Shown in pieces: positions 27,828 through 36,999 of a stretch of 64,000 nt of DNA. Position 1 is the first letter of the stretch; every line of letters starts with the position of its first letter. Location: positions 1,659,001-1,723,000 of the forward strand of contig NZ_AP022829.1 of the NCBI RefSeq assembly GCF_011405655.1, in the 5' to 3' direction. The translations under genes were made by a program, and so were the position numbers. Source of the DNA: Adlercreutzia hattorii. Its GTDB lineage: Bacteria; Actinomycetota; Coriobacteriia; Coriobacteriales; Eggerthellaceae. Under the pieces are notes generated by a model. It was not told the DNA's origin and did not search any database. It saw only the letters and a list, made by a program, of their open reading frames with translations.

Positions 27828-29531
27828 TTACTGCCCGGATTTCACCAGTTCTTCGGCCATTTCGCGGAGCTTGAACTTCTGCACCTTCATGGAAGGGGTC
27901 ATGGGGAAGTCGTCCACGAAGAAGACGCGCTTGGGAACCTTGTAGCGGGCGATGCGCGGAATGGCGTAGGCGCGCACGTCGTCCTCGGTCATGGCCTCGT
28001 AGCCCGGGCGCGTGCGGATGAAGGCGCCCACGATCTCGCCGAGACGCGCATCGGGGATGCCCACCACCTGGGCGTCCAGCACGCCGGGCATGGTGAGCAG
28101 GAAGTTCTCCACTTCCAGCGGGTAGATGTTCTCGCCGCCGCGGATGATCATGTCCTTGATGCGGCCCGTGACGCGGAAATAGCCGTCTTCGTCCACGGTG
28201 CCCATGTCGCCGGAATGCAGAAAGCCGTTCGCGTCGATGGCCTTGGCGGTCTCCTCGGGCATCTTGTAGTAGCCCTTCATGACGTTGTAGCCCTTGCAGC
28301 ACAGCTCCCCGTGCTCCCCCGGCCCGCAGATGTGGCCGTCGTTCACATCGAGCACGCGCACCTCTACGGGCGGATGGGCCCGGCCCACGGTCTCGCACTT
28401 GTGCGGGATGTCGTCGTCCACGGAGGTCTGGGTGAACACCGGACTCGTCTCGGTAAGGCCATAGCAGATGGTCACGTCCCGCATGTTCATGCGCTCCATG
28501 ACCTCGCGCATGGTCTCCGGCGGGCAGGGGCTGCCGGCCATGATGCCCGTGCGCAGGTGCGACAGGTCGAAGGAGTCGAAGTCCGGATGGTTCAGCTCGG
28601 CGATGAACATGGTGGGCACGCCGTAGACCGCCGTCGCCTTCTCCTTGTGCAGGGCCTGCAGCACGAGCTCCGCGTTGAAGTCCTCCACGATGAGCATGGT
28701 GCAGCGGTGGGTGAGGCAGGCCATGACGCCCAGCACGCAGCCGAAGCAGTGGAAGAACGGCACGGGCAGGCACACACGGTCCTCGGCGCCGAGTTTCTGG
28801 CCCTCGCCGATGTAGAAGCCGTTGTTCAGGATGTTGCGGTGGGTGAGCATGACGCCCTTGGGGAAGCCCGTAGTGCCGCTCGTGTACTGCATCATGACTA
28901 CATCGTTGTTGTCGAACTGGCCCTGGGCCCATTCCAGCGAGCTGTCGGGCTTGTGCTGGCCGAGCAGCAGAAGCTCGGGCACGCTGTAGAAGCCGCGGTG
29001 CTTCTCGGGACCCATGTAGATGAGATTCTCGAGGAAGGGGTACTCCTCGGAATGGAGGAAGCCGCGCTGCACGTTCAGCGACTCGGGCACCAGATCGCGG
29101 ATGATCTTGAGGTAGTCCACATCGCGGTAGGCATCGATCACGCAGAGCGCCTTCATGTCCGACTGCTTCAGCACGTAGTCGAGCTCGTGGGACTTGTACA
29201 CCGGATTCACCGTGACCATGACCACGCCGATCTTCGCGGAGGCGTACATGAAGGTGAGCCAGTCGGGGATGTTGCGGGCCCACACGCCCAAGTGGTCGCC
29301 CGGCTTCATGCCGATGGCCAAGAGGCCCTTGGCGAGCGCGTCGGTGCGCTCGTCGAAGTCCTTGTAGGTCCAGCGCAGGTCGCGATCCGGGTACACGACG
29401 AACTCGTGGTCGGGGTCAATCGCCACCTGCTGCTTCAGGTAGGCCCCAATGGTCAGCTCCGAGTGCAGCGGGTAATCGGGAGACCCGGGAACGGGAGCCT
29501 CAGCTTGCTTTTCATCTATATTCTCAATCAT
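27828..29531 (-). CDS. acyl-CoA synthetase (AMP-binding, FadD/ACSF2-like)
   Basis: A 567-residue fatty- or aryl-acid:CoA ligase. The A3 motif [18 protein letters not shown] is near residue 215, GLTETSP follows, then [12 protein letters not shown] and [16 protein letters not shown], with the C-terminal catalytic Lys in PSMKVQK. It belongs to a different branch from the two tandem ligases (FadD/ACSF2-like rather than AliA-like). AGTAAGGA precedes the ATG. The next gene upstream on the same strand is an XRE-cupin regulator, an arrangement often seen with acyl-CoA ligases in anaerobes. Medium-chain or aromatic acid specificity is possible. Confidence 0.9.
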   Translation of the reverse strand: MIENIDEKQAEAPVPGSPDYPLHSELTIGAYLKQQVAIDPDHEFVVYPDRDLRWTYKDFDERTDALAKGLLAIGMKPGDHLGVWARNIPDWLTFMYASAKIGVVMVTVNPVYKSHELDYVLKQSDMKALCVIDAYRDVDYLKIIRDLVPESLNVQRGFLHSEEYPFLENLIYMGPEKHRGFYSVPELLLLGQHKPDSSLEWAQGQFDNNDVVMMQYTSGTTGFPKGVMLTHRNILNNGFYIGEGQKLGAEDRVCLPVPFFHCFGCVLGVMACLTHRCTMLIVEDFNAELVLQALHKEKATAVYGVPTMFIAELNHPDFDSFDLSHLRTGIMAGSPCPPETMREVMERMNMRDVTICYGLTETSPVFTQTSVDDDIPHKCETVGRAHPPVEVRVLDVNDGHICGPGEHGELCCKGYNVMKGYYKMPEETAKAIDANGFLHSGDMGTVDEDGYFRVTGRIKDMIIRGGENIYPLEVENFLLTMPGVLDAQVVGIPDARLGEIVGAFIRTRPGYEAMTEDDVRAYAIPRIARYKVPKRVFFVDDFPMTPSMKVQKFKLREMAEELVKSGQ

Positions 29532-29577
29532 TCAATATCCTTACTCACAGGTTCGCCCGAGGAAGTCAGCGAGGGTT

Positions 29578-29667
29578 CGACAGGTGCCTGTATCTGTGCT
29601 GAAAGGCGGCTGAGCGTACTTCGTTACGCGAAGGCAAGCCTTGAAGTGCAGAGGCAGGTGCCTGTCG
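29578..29667. repeat. 90-bp imperfect stem-loop
   Basis: CGACAGGTGCCTG at the left pairs with CAGGTGCCTGTCG at the right, with further paired blocks inside and a central GCGTACTTCGTTACGC. It lies between the XRE-cupin gene and the ligase gene on the minus strand. A second small hairpin, GCCGTTGC/GCAACGCCG, lies at about 29688-29711. It may terminate or attenuate transcription into the ligase, or be a mobile repeat. Confidence 0.7.
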
Positions 29668-29717
29668 GATCCGCAGCGTCGGCGTGAACGGCGTTGCGTC
29701 AGCAACGGCGGAACCCA

Positions 29718-30296
29718 TTAGAACGGCGTATATACGCACGCCAAGAACTTAGCGTTCTGCCCGTTATGCGCGCGCACCTGGTGGGGGACGATGGAGTCGT
29801 AGTAGATGGACTCGCCGGGGCCGAGCACGTAGGTCTCGTTGCCGTAGGCGATCTCGATCTCCCCTTCCATGCCGTAGAGCCACTCCTCTCCCTCGTGGGA
29901 GTCAAGCTTGTGGGTGGCCTCGCCGGTGGGGCTCACGGTGATGATGAACGGATCCATATGACGGGAGGGACGGCCCGCCGCCAGGCTGAAGTAGGACAGG
30001 TCGCCGGCGTCCTTGGCGGTCTGGAGCGATTTCACGCGCTCCACCTCTTCCATCTGCTCGGTGCTGATGTAGGCGGGGCCGTACGACTCGTCGTCATCCA
30101 TGAGAGTGCCAAGGCGCACGCCGAGGGCGCGGGTGAGCTTGATGAGCGGCGCGAGCGACGCCGGCACCTCGCCGGCCTCCAGCTTCTCGATGACCTCCAC
30201 CTCGCAGCCGCAGCGGTCGGCCAGATCCTGGCAGGTCAGATGATGGGCCTCACGAAGCGTGGTGATCTTGCGCCCGAGCTTGTTGTCCTCAGCCAT
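29718..30296 (-). CDS. XRE-cupin transcriptional regulator
   Basis: A 192-residue regulator with an N-terminal helix-turn-helix (about 6-65: KITTLREAHHLTCQDLADRCGCEVEVIEKLEAG) and a C-terminal cupin barrel. The cupin motifs are seen as SHEGEEWLYGMEGEIEI and PGESIYYDSIVPHQVRAHNG, with His/Glu able to bind a metal or small ligand. GAAGGAGA precedes the ATG. It lies upstream of, and on the same strand as, the acyl-CoA ligase, separated by strong hairpins, and likely senses an acid or CoA ester to control it. The ligand is unknown. Confidence 0.88.
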   Translation of the reverse strand: MAEDNKLGRKITTLREAHHLTCQDLADRCGCEVEVIEKLEAGEVPASLAPLIKLTRALGVRLGTLMDDDESYGPAYISTEQMEEVERVKSLQTAKDAGDLSYFSLAAGRPSRHMDPFIITVSPTGEATHKLDSHEGEEWLYGMEGEIEIAYGNETYVLGPGESIYYDSIVPHQVRAHNGQNAKFLACVYTPF

Positions 30297-30365
30297 AGCG
30301 TCTCCTTCTTTGTATCCTCATTTGGGTTTCGGCGTATCATACACGAAAACACCTGGGAAAAGAAG

Positions 30366-30393
30366 GAAGCCGGCGGGGTTGACCGCCGGCTTC
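30366..30393 (-). terminator. rho-independent terminator after leuA
   Basis: GAAGCCGGCGG pairs with CCGCCGGCTTC, followed on the minus strand by CTTCTTTTC. Confidence 0.88.
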
Positions 30394-30425
30394 AGCAAAC
30401 CTTGGGGACAAACGGCGCGAATAGC

Positions 30426-31946
30426 CTAGCGCTTCTCGGCCAGCAGGCGGTTGAGCGCGTTCAGGTAGGCCTTGGCCGAGGAGACGATGATGTCACCGTC
30501 GGCGCCGCGGCCCACGTACACCTCGCCGCCGGCGGCCTTCACGCGCACGGTCACCTCGCCGAGCGCGTCGATGCCACGGGTCACGGCGTTCACGGCGAAC
30601 TCGGACAGGTCGTTGTCGACCTGCACGATCTGATCGATGGCCTTGTACACCGCATCGATCGGGCCGGCGCCCCAATCGCACACCGTCCGCACGTCGCCCT
30701 CGGGCCCGCGCAGGGTCACCGTGGCCGTGGGCTTCAAGGGGAAGCCGCAGCTGACCTGCACGCCTTCCAAGGTGTAGATGGCACACTCCTCGCGGTCGCG
30801 CTCGTTCACAAGCGCTTCCAGATCCTCGTCGTAGACTTCCTTCTTCTTGTCGGCCACGTCGAGGAAGGCGGTGTAGAGGCGGTCGAGCTCCTCGCCCTCG
30901 TACTCGTAGCCGAGCTCCTCCAGGCGGTGCTTCAGGGCCGCGTGTCCGCTGCGGGCCGTCAGCACGATCTGGCTTTGGCCCACGCCCACCTCGGCCGGGT
31001 CGATGATCTCGTAGGTGTCGCGCTTCTTCAGCACGCCGTCCTGGTGGATGCCCGAGGAATGGGCGAAGGCGTTGGCTCCCACGATGGCCTTGTTGGCCTG
31101 CACGTTCATGCCGGTGATGGAGCTGACCAAGCGGCTCGCCTTGATGAACTCGCGGGTGTTGATGTCGGTGTGCGCATCGAGCTCCTCGCCGTGCATGCGC
31201 ATGGCCATGACCACTTCCTCCATGGCCGTGTTGCCCGCGCGCTCGCCGAGGCCGTTGATGGTGCACTCGATCTGCGTGGCCCCGTTGCGCACGCCGGCCA
31301 GGGACAGCGCCGTGGCCATGCCCAAATCGTTATGGCAGTGCACCGACACGGTGACGTCGTCGATGCCGGCCACGTTGTCCATGAGGTACTTGATGCGCGC
31401 GCCGAAGTCCTCCGGCAGCGAGTAGCCCGTGGTGTCCGGGATGTTCACCACTGTGGCCCCCGCCTTGATGACCGCCTCGATGACCCGTGCGAGGAACGCG
31501 AAATCCGACCGGCCCGCGTCCTCGGCGTAGAACTGCACGTCTTCCACGTACTTCTTGGCGTAGCTGACGGCATGCACCGCTCGTTCGATGCACTCGTCCT
31601 CGGTGATGCGCAGCTTGTCGCGCATGTGCGAGGGGGACACGCCGATGCCGGTGTGGATGCGGGGACGCTTCGCGAACTTCAGCGCATCGGCCGCCGAGTC
31701 GATGTCCTTGTCCACGGCGCGGGTCAGCGCGCACACCACGGCCGCGTCGCCGGCCAGCTCGGAGATGCGGCGCACCGACTCGAAGTCGCCGGGACTGGAG
31801 ATGGGAAAGCCGGCCTCGATGACATCGACGTTCAGACGAAGAAGCTGGCGGGCGATGACGAGCTTCTCCTCCGTGTTCATGGAAGCGCCCGGCGATTGCT
31901 CGCCGTCGCGCAGCGTGGTATCGAAGATGTCGATCTTGCGTGTCAT
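30426..31946 (-). CDS. leuA: 2-isopropylmalate synthase
   Basis: A 506-residue enzyme that condenses acetyl-CoA with 2-oxoisovalerate, the first step of leucine synthesis. The catalytic TIM barrel begins [17 protein letters not shown], and metal-binding [12 protein letters not shown] and the loop [14 protein letters not shown] are intact. The C-terminal LeuA regulatory domain (from about residue 385) is present. The frame is open to 32195, but GAAGGATGGC before the ATG at 31946 gives the family start [15 protein letters not shown]. It follows serA on the same strand, but a terminator lies between, so it is probably its own unit. No T-box or leader peptide was recognised upstream. Confidence 0.93.
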   Translation of the reverse strand: MTRKIDIFDTTLRDGEQSPGASMNTEEKLVIARQLLRLNVDVIEAGFPISSPGDFESVRRISELAGDAAVVCALTRAVDKDIDSAADALKFAKRPRIHTGIGVSPSHMRDKLRITEDECIERAVHAVSYAKKYVEDVQFYAEDAGRSDFAFLARVIEAVIKAGATVVNIPDTTGYSLPEDFGARIKYLMDNVAGIDDVTVSVHCHNDLGMATALSLAGVRNGATQIECTINGLGERAGNTAMEEVVMAMRMHGEELDAHTDINTREFIKASRLVSSITGMNVQANKAIVGANAFAHSSGIHQDGVLKKRDTYEIIDPAEVGVGQSQIVLTARSGHAALKHRLEELGYEYEGEELDRLYTAFLDVADKKKEVYDEDLEALVNERDREECAIYTLEGVQVSCGFPLKPTATVTLRGPEGDVRTVCDWGAGPIDAVYKAIDQIVQVDNDLSEFAVNAVTRGIDALGEVTVRVKAAGGEVYVGRGADGDIIVSSAKAYLNALNRLLAEKR

Positions 31947-32023
31947 GCCATCCTTCTTTCTTCTTTTCTTCTTCCGACAGTTCGCGCCTGAGACGCGGAC
32001 ATAGTTGACCGAAAGCATCATAA

Positions 32024-32061
32024 CAAAAACCAGCGGCACCCCCGTTAAAAGGCGCCGCTGG
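32024..32061 (-). terminator. rho-independent terminator after serA
   Basis: CCAGCGGC and GCCGCTGG form the stem, followed on the minus strand by TTTTTG. It separates serA from leuA. Confidence 0.85.
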
Positions 32062-32109
32062 ACACGGTTAAATCTTTCTATAGCCCGACATCGGAGCCGT
32101 CGATGGCCG

Positions 32110-33687
32110 CTACAGGGTGATCTTCCACAGGTTGCGCAGATCGATGGCCCCGCGCAAGCGGTCGAGCACCGCTTCGGACACGTCCCCCTCGACATTCATG
32201 TACACGAGCGCGCAGGACTCCTCCGGCTTGGTGCCGATCTGCATGGTGGTGATGTTGGCCGCGGCATCGCCCAGAATGGTGCCGATGACGCCGATGCGGC
32301 CGGGGGCGTCTACGTACTCGAACACAAGGGATGTGGCCGCAGGCGCGATGTCGATCTTGTAGCCCATGAGCGAGATGATGCGGGGCGTGTGCTCGGTGCC
32401 GAACAGGGTCGCCGCCACCTCCACCTCATCGGCCACGATGCGCACCGAGGAGGCGTACTCGCCGGCATCGCGCGCCGAGGCGGTGGTAACGGAAATGCCA
32501 TGCTGGGAGGCCACCGACTCGGCGTTGGCCGCCGAGAAGGCCCCGAGGCGCCGGTAGGACAGGCCGCCGTCGAGCACCGCCGCGAGCAGCGGCGCCGGGT
32601 CGGCATCCGCCAAGCCGCCGGCCAGCTCCACCTTCAGGCTCTTCGGCGTATGCCCGAGGATCTGGCTGGCCATCGATCCCATCATCTTGCAGGCGTGCAC
32701 GTAGGGACCGATGGCATCGAAGACCTCCGGGGGCAAGGGCGACAGGTTCACCGCCGTGGCCACCATACCGCCCTCTAGGCCCGCTTCCACGTACTCGGCG
32801 ATCTGGGTGGAGGCGCGCCGCTGGGCCTCGTGGGTCATAGGCGACAGATGGGGCGTCAGAATGGCGTTTTCGAACTCGTGCAAGGGCGAGTCGGTGCAGG
32901 GCTCGGCCTCGAAGGAGTCCACGGCCACCGCGGCGATCTTGCCGGCGGCCACGAAATCGGCCAGGGCGTCCATGTTGAAAATGCCGCCGCGGGCCGCGTT
33001 CACGAGCACGACGCCGTCCTTCATGGCAGCGAACTCGTCGGCGCCGAACATGCCCAGGGTACCCACCGTGCGGGGCAGGTGCACCGTGATGAAGTCGGCC
33101 TGGGCGAGCACCGGCGCCATGTCGTCGTAGAGGGTGACGCCCAGATGCAGGGCGCGCTCCGGCGAGCAGTAGGGGTCGTGCCCGATGAGGTTCATGCCGA
33201 AGGCCGCGGCCCGCTCCGCCACAAGACCCCCCACCCGGCCCAGGCCGAAGATGGCGAGCGTCTTGCCAAACAGCTCGCTGCCCATGAAGTCGGGACGGCG
33301 CCAGTGGCCCGCGTGCATGGAGGCGCTCGCCTCGGGAATGTGGCGAGCGGCGGCGAGCAGGAGCGCCATAGTATGCTCGGCGGCCGAGATGACGTTCGAG
33401 TTCGGCGCGTTGCACACGATGACGCCGCGCTCGGAGGCGGCCTCGATGTCGATGTTGTCCACGGTCACACCCGCGCGCCCGATGATCTTCAGGTTCTCGG
33501 CGGCGTCCAGCAGGGCCGCGTCGACCACCGTGTTCGGATGCACGATGAGCGCGTCGTAGGGCGCGATGGCGGAGGCGAGCTCTTCGGGCGTGGGATCGAT
33601 GAGCTTGTCCACCTCGTAGCCGTGCTCGGTGAGCGAATCGATGCCTTCCTGCACCAAGTCCTCGGTAACCAGGATCTTTTTCGTCAT
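32110..33687 (-). CDS. serA: D-3-phosphoglycerate dehydrogenase
   Basis: A 525-residue NAD enzyme that oxidises 3-phosphoglycerate in serine synthesis. It has the long form: a catalytic and Rossmann domain ([13 protein letters not shown] near 145-157; the catalytic Arg, Glu and His regions [16 protein letters not shown] and LTPHLSP), followed by an allosteric-substrate-binding domain and a C-terminal ACT domain ([23 protein letters not shown]). Serine feedback is expected from the ACT domain. GGAAGG precedes the ATG at 33687; an upstream in-frame ATG at 33705 is less likely. It lies 84 bases after serC, so serC-serA form a unit. Confidence 0.93.
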   Translation of the reverse strand: MTKKILVTEDLVQEGIDSLTEHGYEVDKLIDPTPEELASAIAPYDALIVHPNTVVDAALLDAAENLKIIGRAGVTVDNIDIEAASERGVIVCNAPNSNVISAAEHTMALLLAAARHIPEASASMHAGHWRRPDFMGSELFGKTLAIFGLGRVGGLVAERAAAFGMNLIGHDPYCSPERALHLGVTLYDDMAPVLAQADFITVHLPRTVGTLGMFGADEFAAMKDGVVLVNAARGGIFNMDALADFVAAGKIAAVAVDSFEAEPCTDSPLHEFENAILTPHLSPMTHEAQRRASTQIAEYVEAGLEGGMVATAVNLSPLPPEVFDAIGPYVHACKMMGSMASQILGHTPKSLKVELAGGLADADPAPLLAAVLDGGLSYRRLGAFSAANAESVASQHGISVTTASARDAGEYASSVRIVADEVEVAATLFGTEHTPRIISLMGYKIDIAPAATSLVFEYVDAPGRIGVIGTILGDAAANITTMQIGTKPEESCALVYMNVEGDVSEAVLDRLRGAIDLRNLWKITL

Positions 33688-33771
33688 GAGCGCCACCTTC
33701 CGCATTCGTCGCCCTCGCCGGGCCTCTGTCTTGTCGCAGGGAGGCCGCCGCCTCCCCTTTTTGCCTGCTCG

Positions 33772-34854
33772 CTAGCCGTTGTTCTTCTCGAACTCGGCCA
33801 TGAAGGCGACGAGCGCCTCGACGCCGGCCTTGGGCATGGCATTGTAGATGCTCGCGCGCATGCCGCCCACCGAGCGATGGCCCTTGATGGACTCGATGCC
33901 GTGGGACTTCGCCTCGGCCACGAACAGCGCATCCAGCTCGTCGGAGCCCGTGACGAAGGGCACGTTCATGAGCGAGCGATCCTCCTTGCGGGCGGTGCCG
34001 CGGAACAGCTTGCTCTGATCGAGGTAATCGTACAGAATGGCGGCCTTCTCCTTGTTGCGCTCGGCCATAACGGACAGGCCTCCCATCTCCTTCAGCCACT
34101 TGAACACGAGGCCGCAGATGTAGATGCCGTAGGCCGGCGGGGTGTTCGACAGCGACTTCGCCTTCGCCTGGGTGGTGTAGCGCATGATGGTGGGCGTGAA
34201 GGGCAGCACTTCCTCGCGCACCAGATCGTCGCGCACGATGACGATGGTCACGCCGGCGGGGCCTATGTTCTTCTGCACGCCGCCGTAGATGAGACCGAAC
34301 TTCGACACGTCCATGGGCTCGGAGAGGAACATCGAGCTCACATCAGTGACCAGCGGAATGTCACCGGTCTCGGGCAGCGTGTGGTACGTGGTGCCGTAGA
34401 TGGTCTCGTTCTGGCAGATGTACACGTAGTCGGCCTCAGGGTCGAACTCGAGGCCGGCCACGTCGGGCACGTAGGAGAAGTTCTCGTCCTCGGAAGAGGC
34501 CACGCAGCGCGCCTCGCCGTAGAGCTTCGCCTCTTTCCAGGCCTTCTTCGACCAGGAGCCGGACACGATGTAGTCGGCCTTCTTGTTCTGCATGAGGTTC
34601 ATCGGGACGGCCGCGAACTGCTGGGTGGCGCCGCCCTGGAGGAAGAGCACCTGGTAGTTCTCCGGAATCTGCAGGAGCTCGCGCAGGTCGGCCTCGGCCG
34701 TCTCGATGATGTTCGCGAAGGGCTTGGAGCGATGGCTCATCTCCATGACGGACATGCCGGTGCCATCGTAGTCGAGCATCTCGGCGGCCGCCTGGCGCAG
34801 CACCTCCTCGGGAAGCACAGCGGGACCGGCGGAAAAGTTGTAGACCCTAGCCAT
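33772..34854 (-). CDS. serC: phosphoserine aminotransferase
   Basis: A 360-residue PLP enzyme, the second step of serine synthesis. It begins RVYNFSAGPAVLPEEVL, has FLQGGATQQFAAVPMNL, and the PLP lysine lies in YGGVQKNIGPAG. GAAGGAGAATC precedes the ATG at 34854, giving the normal family length; the open frame further to 34923 is not needed. It is the first gene of the serC-serA unit. No phosphoserine phosphatase gene is seen in the window. Confidence 0.95.
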   Translation of the reverse strand: MARVYNFSAGPAVLPEEVLRQAAAEMLDYDGTGMSVMEMSHRSKPFANIIETAEADLRELLQIPENYQVLFLQGGATQQFAAVPMNLMQNKKADYIVSGSWSKKAWKEAKLYGEARCVASSEDENFSYVPDVAGLEFDPEADYVYICQNETIYGTTYHTLPETGDIPLVTDVSSMFLSEPMDVSKFGLIYGGVQKNIGPAGVTIVIVRDDLVREEVLPFTPTIMRYTTQAKAKSLSNTPPAYGIYICGLVFKWLKEMGGLSVMAERNKEKAAILYDYLDQSKLFRGTARKEDRSLMNVPFVTGSDELDALFVAEAKSHGIESIKGHRSVGGMRASIYNAMPKAGVEALVAFMAEFEKNNG

Positions 34855-35040
34855 GAGGCGATTCTCCTTCGTCGCACGCCCGAAGCCCCTGCGGCGGCGC
34901 CGATGCGCCCCGTCCTGCGTCATGCCCCGAGCAGCCGTCAGTTACCCGGCCATTGTAACCCCATATGCGAGCCGCGCCCTCAACATAAGAGCCGAGCGGT
35001 TCGCAAGCGCAGAATCCACGCCCTTGTAAAAGATTTTCCG

Positions 35041-35202
35041 ATTTTTGGTCAAAAAAACGGGTTCTGAGTGTCGCTTCCCTGCAAAATATACGAATTTCGT
35101 TTATTTAAACGGTCGTTTAACCAGTTTTGAACCCGATTTCGGACGAATAGCGGAGCAATTATCATGTTTTGGAGCTCACAACTCGGTTTTTTGACCAAAA
35201 AT
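35041..35202. mobile_element. probable MITE with 28-bp terminal inverted repeats
   Basis: The ends, ATTTTTGGTCAAAAAA... and ...TTTTTTGACCAAAAAT, match as inverted repeats over 28 bases with three mismatches and enclose 106 bases of AT-rich non-coding DNA. In the middle lies a TTAAACG/CGTTTAA palindrome (35105-35120). No transposase is encoded and no clear target duplication is visible. It fills most of the gap between serC and the glutaredoxin-like gene; 34855-35040 shows nothing recognisable beyond the serC leader. Confidence 0.6.
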
Positions 35203-35234
35203 GAAAAGTTTTTGTCACGCGGAAAGGAAGCCTC

Positions 35235-35489
35235 ATGTATTTCGACAACATGGTTCTCTACTACAAGCCCACCTGCCCCTTCTGCCACAAGGTACTCGCC
35301 TTCATGGAAGAGGAGGACATCGCCATGCCCATGCGCGACACTCTGGAGCCAGGCGTCAAAGACGACCTCATCCGCATCGCGGGAAAAGGCCAGGTGCCGT
35401 GCCTTATCGTGGACGGCGTGCCGATGTTCGAGTCCGACGACATCATCCGCTTCCTCAGCGATCTCATCTTGGAGCGCGAGGAAGGCTAG
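35235..35489 (+). CDS. glutaredoxin-like thiol-disulfide protein
   Basis: An 84-residue protein with the thioredoxin fold of glutaredoxins. The redox motif is CPFC in VLYYKPTCPFCHKVL, the cis-Pro segment is QVPCLIVDG, and FESDDIIRFL closes the fold. GGAAAGGAAG precedes the ATG. It would reduce disulfides or handle FeS/thiol transfer in the cytoplasm. It stands alone with its own terminator, behind the probable MITE, which may supply or disturb its promoter. An extra Cys follows the cis-Pro, as in some glutathione S-transferase N-domains. Confidence 0.85.
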   Translation: MYFDNMVLYYKPTCPFCHKVLAFMEEEDIAMPMRDTLEPGVKDDLIRIAGKGQVPCLIVDGVPMFESDDIIRFLSDLILEREEG

Positions 35490-35518
35490 GCGCCCACCGC
35501 AAAAAGCCGAAGCGCCTG

Positions 35519-35552
35519 ACGCGCCGGGATCCGACCCGGCGCGTCCTGTTTT
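35519..35552 (+). terminator. rho-independent terminator after the glutaredoxin-like gene
   Basis: ACGCGCCGGG and CCCGGCGCGT form the stem, followed by CCTGTTTT. Confidence 0.85.
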
Positions 35553-35647
35553 ATGCAAGACTTCCTCGAAGATAGTGCGCCATTGACGTCTCGTCAGCGC
35601 TACACTGTTCTCACGCGAAAACGCGCAAGCGAGGACAAGGAGTCTCT

Positions 35648-36424
35648 ATGACCAAGTTCACCAACGTCATCGTCCGCAAGCCGGGCAAGTCTCTGTGCAA
35701 CGGCATCACGAGCGCCCCGGAGCTGGGCCAGCCCATCTACGAGCGCGCCGTGGAGGAGCACGACGACTACATCGCCGCCCTGAAGCAGTGCGGCGTGGAA
35801 GTAACCGAGCTGCCGGCACTGGAGGAGTACCCGGACTCGTGCTTCGTGGAGGATCCCGCGGTCATCACGCGCTGCGGCGCCATTATCACCAACCCCGGCG
35901 CTGATTCCCGTAACGGCGAGAAGGATGAGATCGAGCCGACCATCCGCCAGTTCTTCGACGACGAGCACGTCAAGCACATCGTCGCCCCGGGCACGCTCGA
36001 CGGCGGCGACGTCATGATGGTGGGCGACCACTTCTACGTGGGCCGCTCCGCCCGCACCAACGAGGAGGGCATCCGCCAGTTCATCGAGATCCTCGAGGGC
36101 TGGGGGCTCGAGGGCTCCGAGGTGCCGCTGGAGGAGGTGCTGCATCTGAAGACCGGCGTGAATTACCTGGAAGACGGCAACATGCTCGTCTCCGGCGAGT
36201 TCATCGAGAAGCCGGATTTCGCCCAGTACAACAAGGTGGTCGTGCCCGAGGACGAGGCCTACGGCGCCAACTGCATCTGGGTCAACGGCACCGTCATCGT
36301 GCCCGAGGGCTACCCCACGGTGCTGAAAGCGGTGCAGGACCTCGGCTACAAGACGCTGGTGGTGGACACCTCCGAATACCGCAAGGTGGACGGCGGCCTG
36401 TCCTGCCTGTCGCTGCGCTTCTAA
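35648..36424 (+). CDS. dimethylarginine dimethylaminohydrolase-like amidinohydrolase
   Basis: A 258-residue member of the guanidino-group-modifying (pentein) family, of DDAH size and layout. The substrate Asp/Glu region CFVEDPAV (about 62-69), the catalytic His in LHLKTGVNYL (about 174-183) and the catalytic Cys in VDGGLSCLSLRF at the C-terminus are all present. It would hydrolyse methylarginine or arginine-like substrates to citrulline-type products. CAAGGAG precedes the ATG. It is monocistronic with its own terminator. Arginine metabolism is prominent in Eggerthella-type bacteria, but exact substrate remains open. Confidence 0.88.
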   Translation: MTKFTNVIVRKPGKSLCNGITSAPELGQPIYERAVEEHDDYIAALKQCGVEVTELPALEEYPDSCFVEDPAVITRCGAIITNPGADSRNGEKDEIEPTIRQFFDDEHVKHIVAPGTLDGGDVMMVGDHFYVGRSARTNEEGIRQFIEILEGWGLEGSEVPLEEVLHLKTGVNYLEDGNMLVSGEFIEKPDFAQYNKVVVPEDEAYGANCIWVNGTVIVPEGYPTVLKAVQDLGYKTLVVDTSEYRKVDGGLSCLSLRF

Positions 36425-36450
36425 GCCGCTGCTCTTACCGAATGCCAGAT

Positions 36451-36479
36451 GAGGCCCGCGAGCGATCGCGGGCCTCTTT
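36451..36479 (+). terminator. rho-independent terminator after the DDAH-like gene
   Basis: GAGGCCCGCGA and TCGCGGGCCTC form a stem with a GCGA loop, followed by TTT. Confidence 0.9.
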
Positions 36480-36533
36480 ACGTACCGGCTCAGCCTCGCC
36501 TCGTTCTTTAGGAAGAACGGCAGTCACCGCGCG

Positions 36534-36839
36534 CTACTCTACCGTGCCGTAGACCTGACCCCAGGCGTGGCCGGCAATGGCGCTGTTCAGCTGGGTGCAC
36601 AGGCGCTGGCGCGTGTAGTCGCCAGGCGGGAGCAGCGTGACGATGCGCAGAAGCTCGTCAGGCAAGCCGGCCGCCTCGGCAGCCACCACCACATCGAGCC
36701 GGCGCACCTTGGCGCCGATGGCCTCGGCGATAGCGGGATCCAAGTCGCCGTATTGGGCGAACAGCGCGTCCACAACATCCTGCAGCGCCCCGTAATACTC
36801 GCTGCGCTCGCGATTGGTTCCGGTATGCTCACGGGCCAT
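36534..36839 (-). CDS. small conserved-looking hypothetical protein
   Basis: A 101-residue protein preceded by a good TAGGAGG ribosome site, which is why it is accepted as real. The sequence is mostly helical, with no membrane segment or cysteines. It contains a repeated acidic/alanine helix (LDPAIAEAIGAKVRRLDVVV) and a short stretch LLPPGDYTRQRLCTQLNSAI. No family is recognised. It faces away from the DDAH-like gene and is followed on its 5' side by a copy of the interspersed palindromic repeat. Confidence 0.65.
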   Translation of the reverse strand: MAREHTGTNRERSEYYGALQDVVDALFAQYGDLDPAIAEAIGAKVRRLDVVVAAEAAGLPDELLRIVTLLPPGDYTRQRLCTQLNSAIAGHAWGQVYGTVE

Positions 36840-36863
36840 GACGGCCTCCTATCTATCCTTCGT

Positions 36864-36967
36864 CGTAGGGGGCGACCTTAATCGCCCCTTCGCAGCCTCA
36901 AAGCTCTTCCAATTCCGTTCCACAGATGGGCCTGCCGCCGAGGGGCGACCAAGGTCGCCCCCTACGG
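36864..36967. repeat. interspersed palindromic repeat, copy b
   Basis: CGTAGGGGGCGACC at the left and GGTCGCCCCCTACGG at the right enclose about 75 bases of unrelated DNA. Arms match copies a, c and d. It lies between addA and the 101-residue gene. Confidence 0.8.
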
Positions 36968-36999
36968 ATGGGGTTGCGGCCGTTAAGGAACGGATGACC

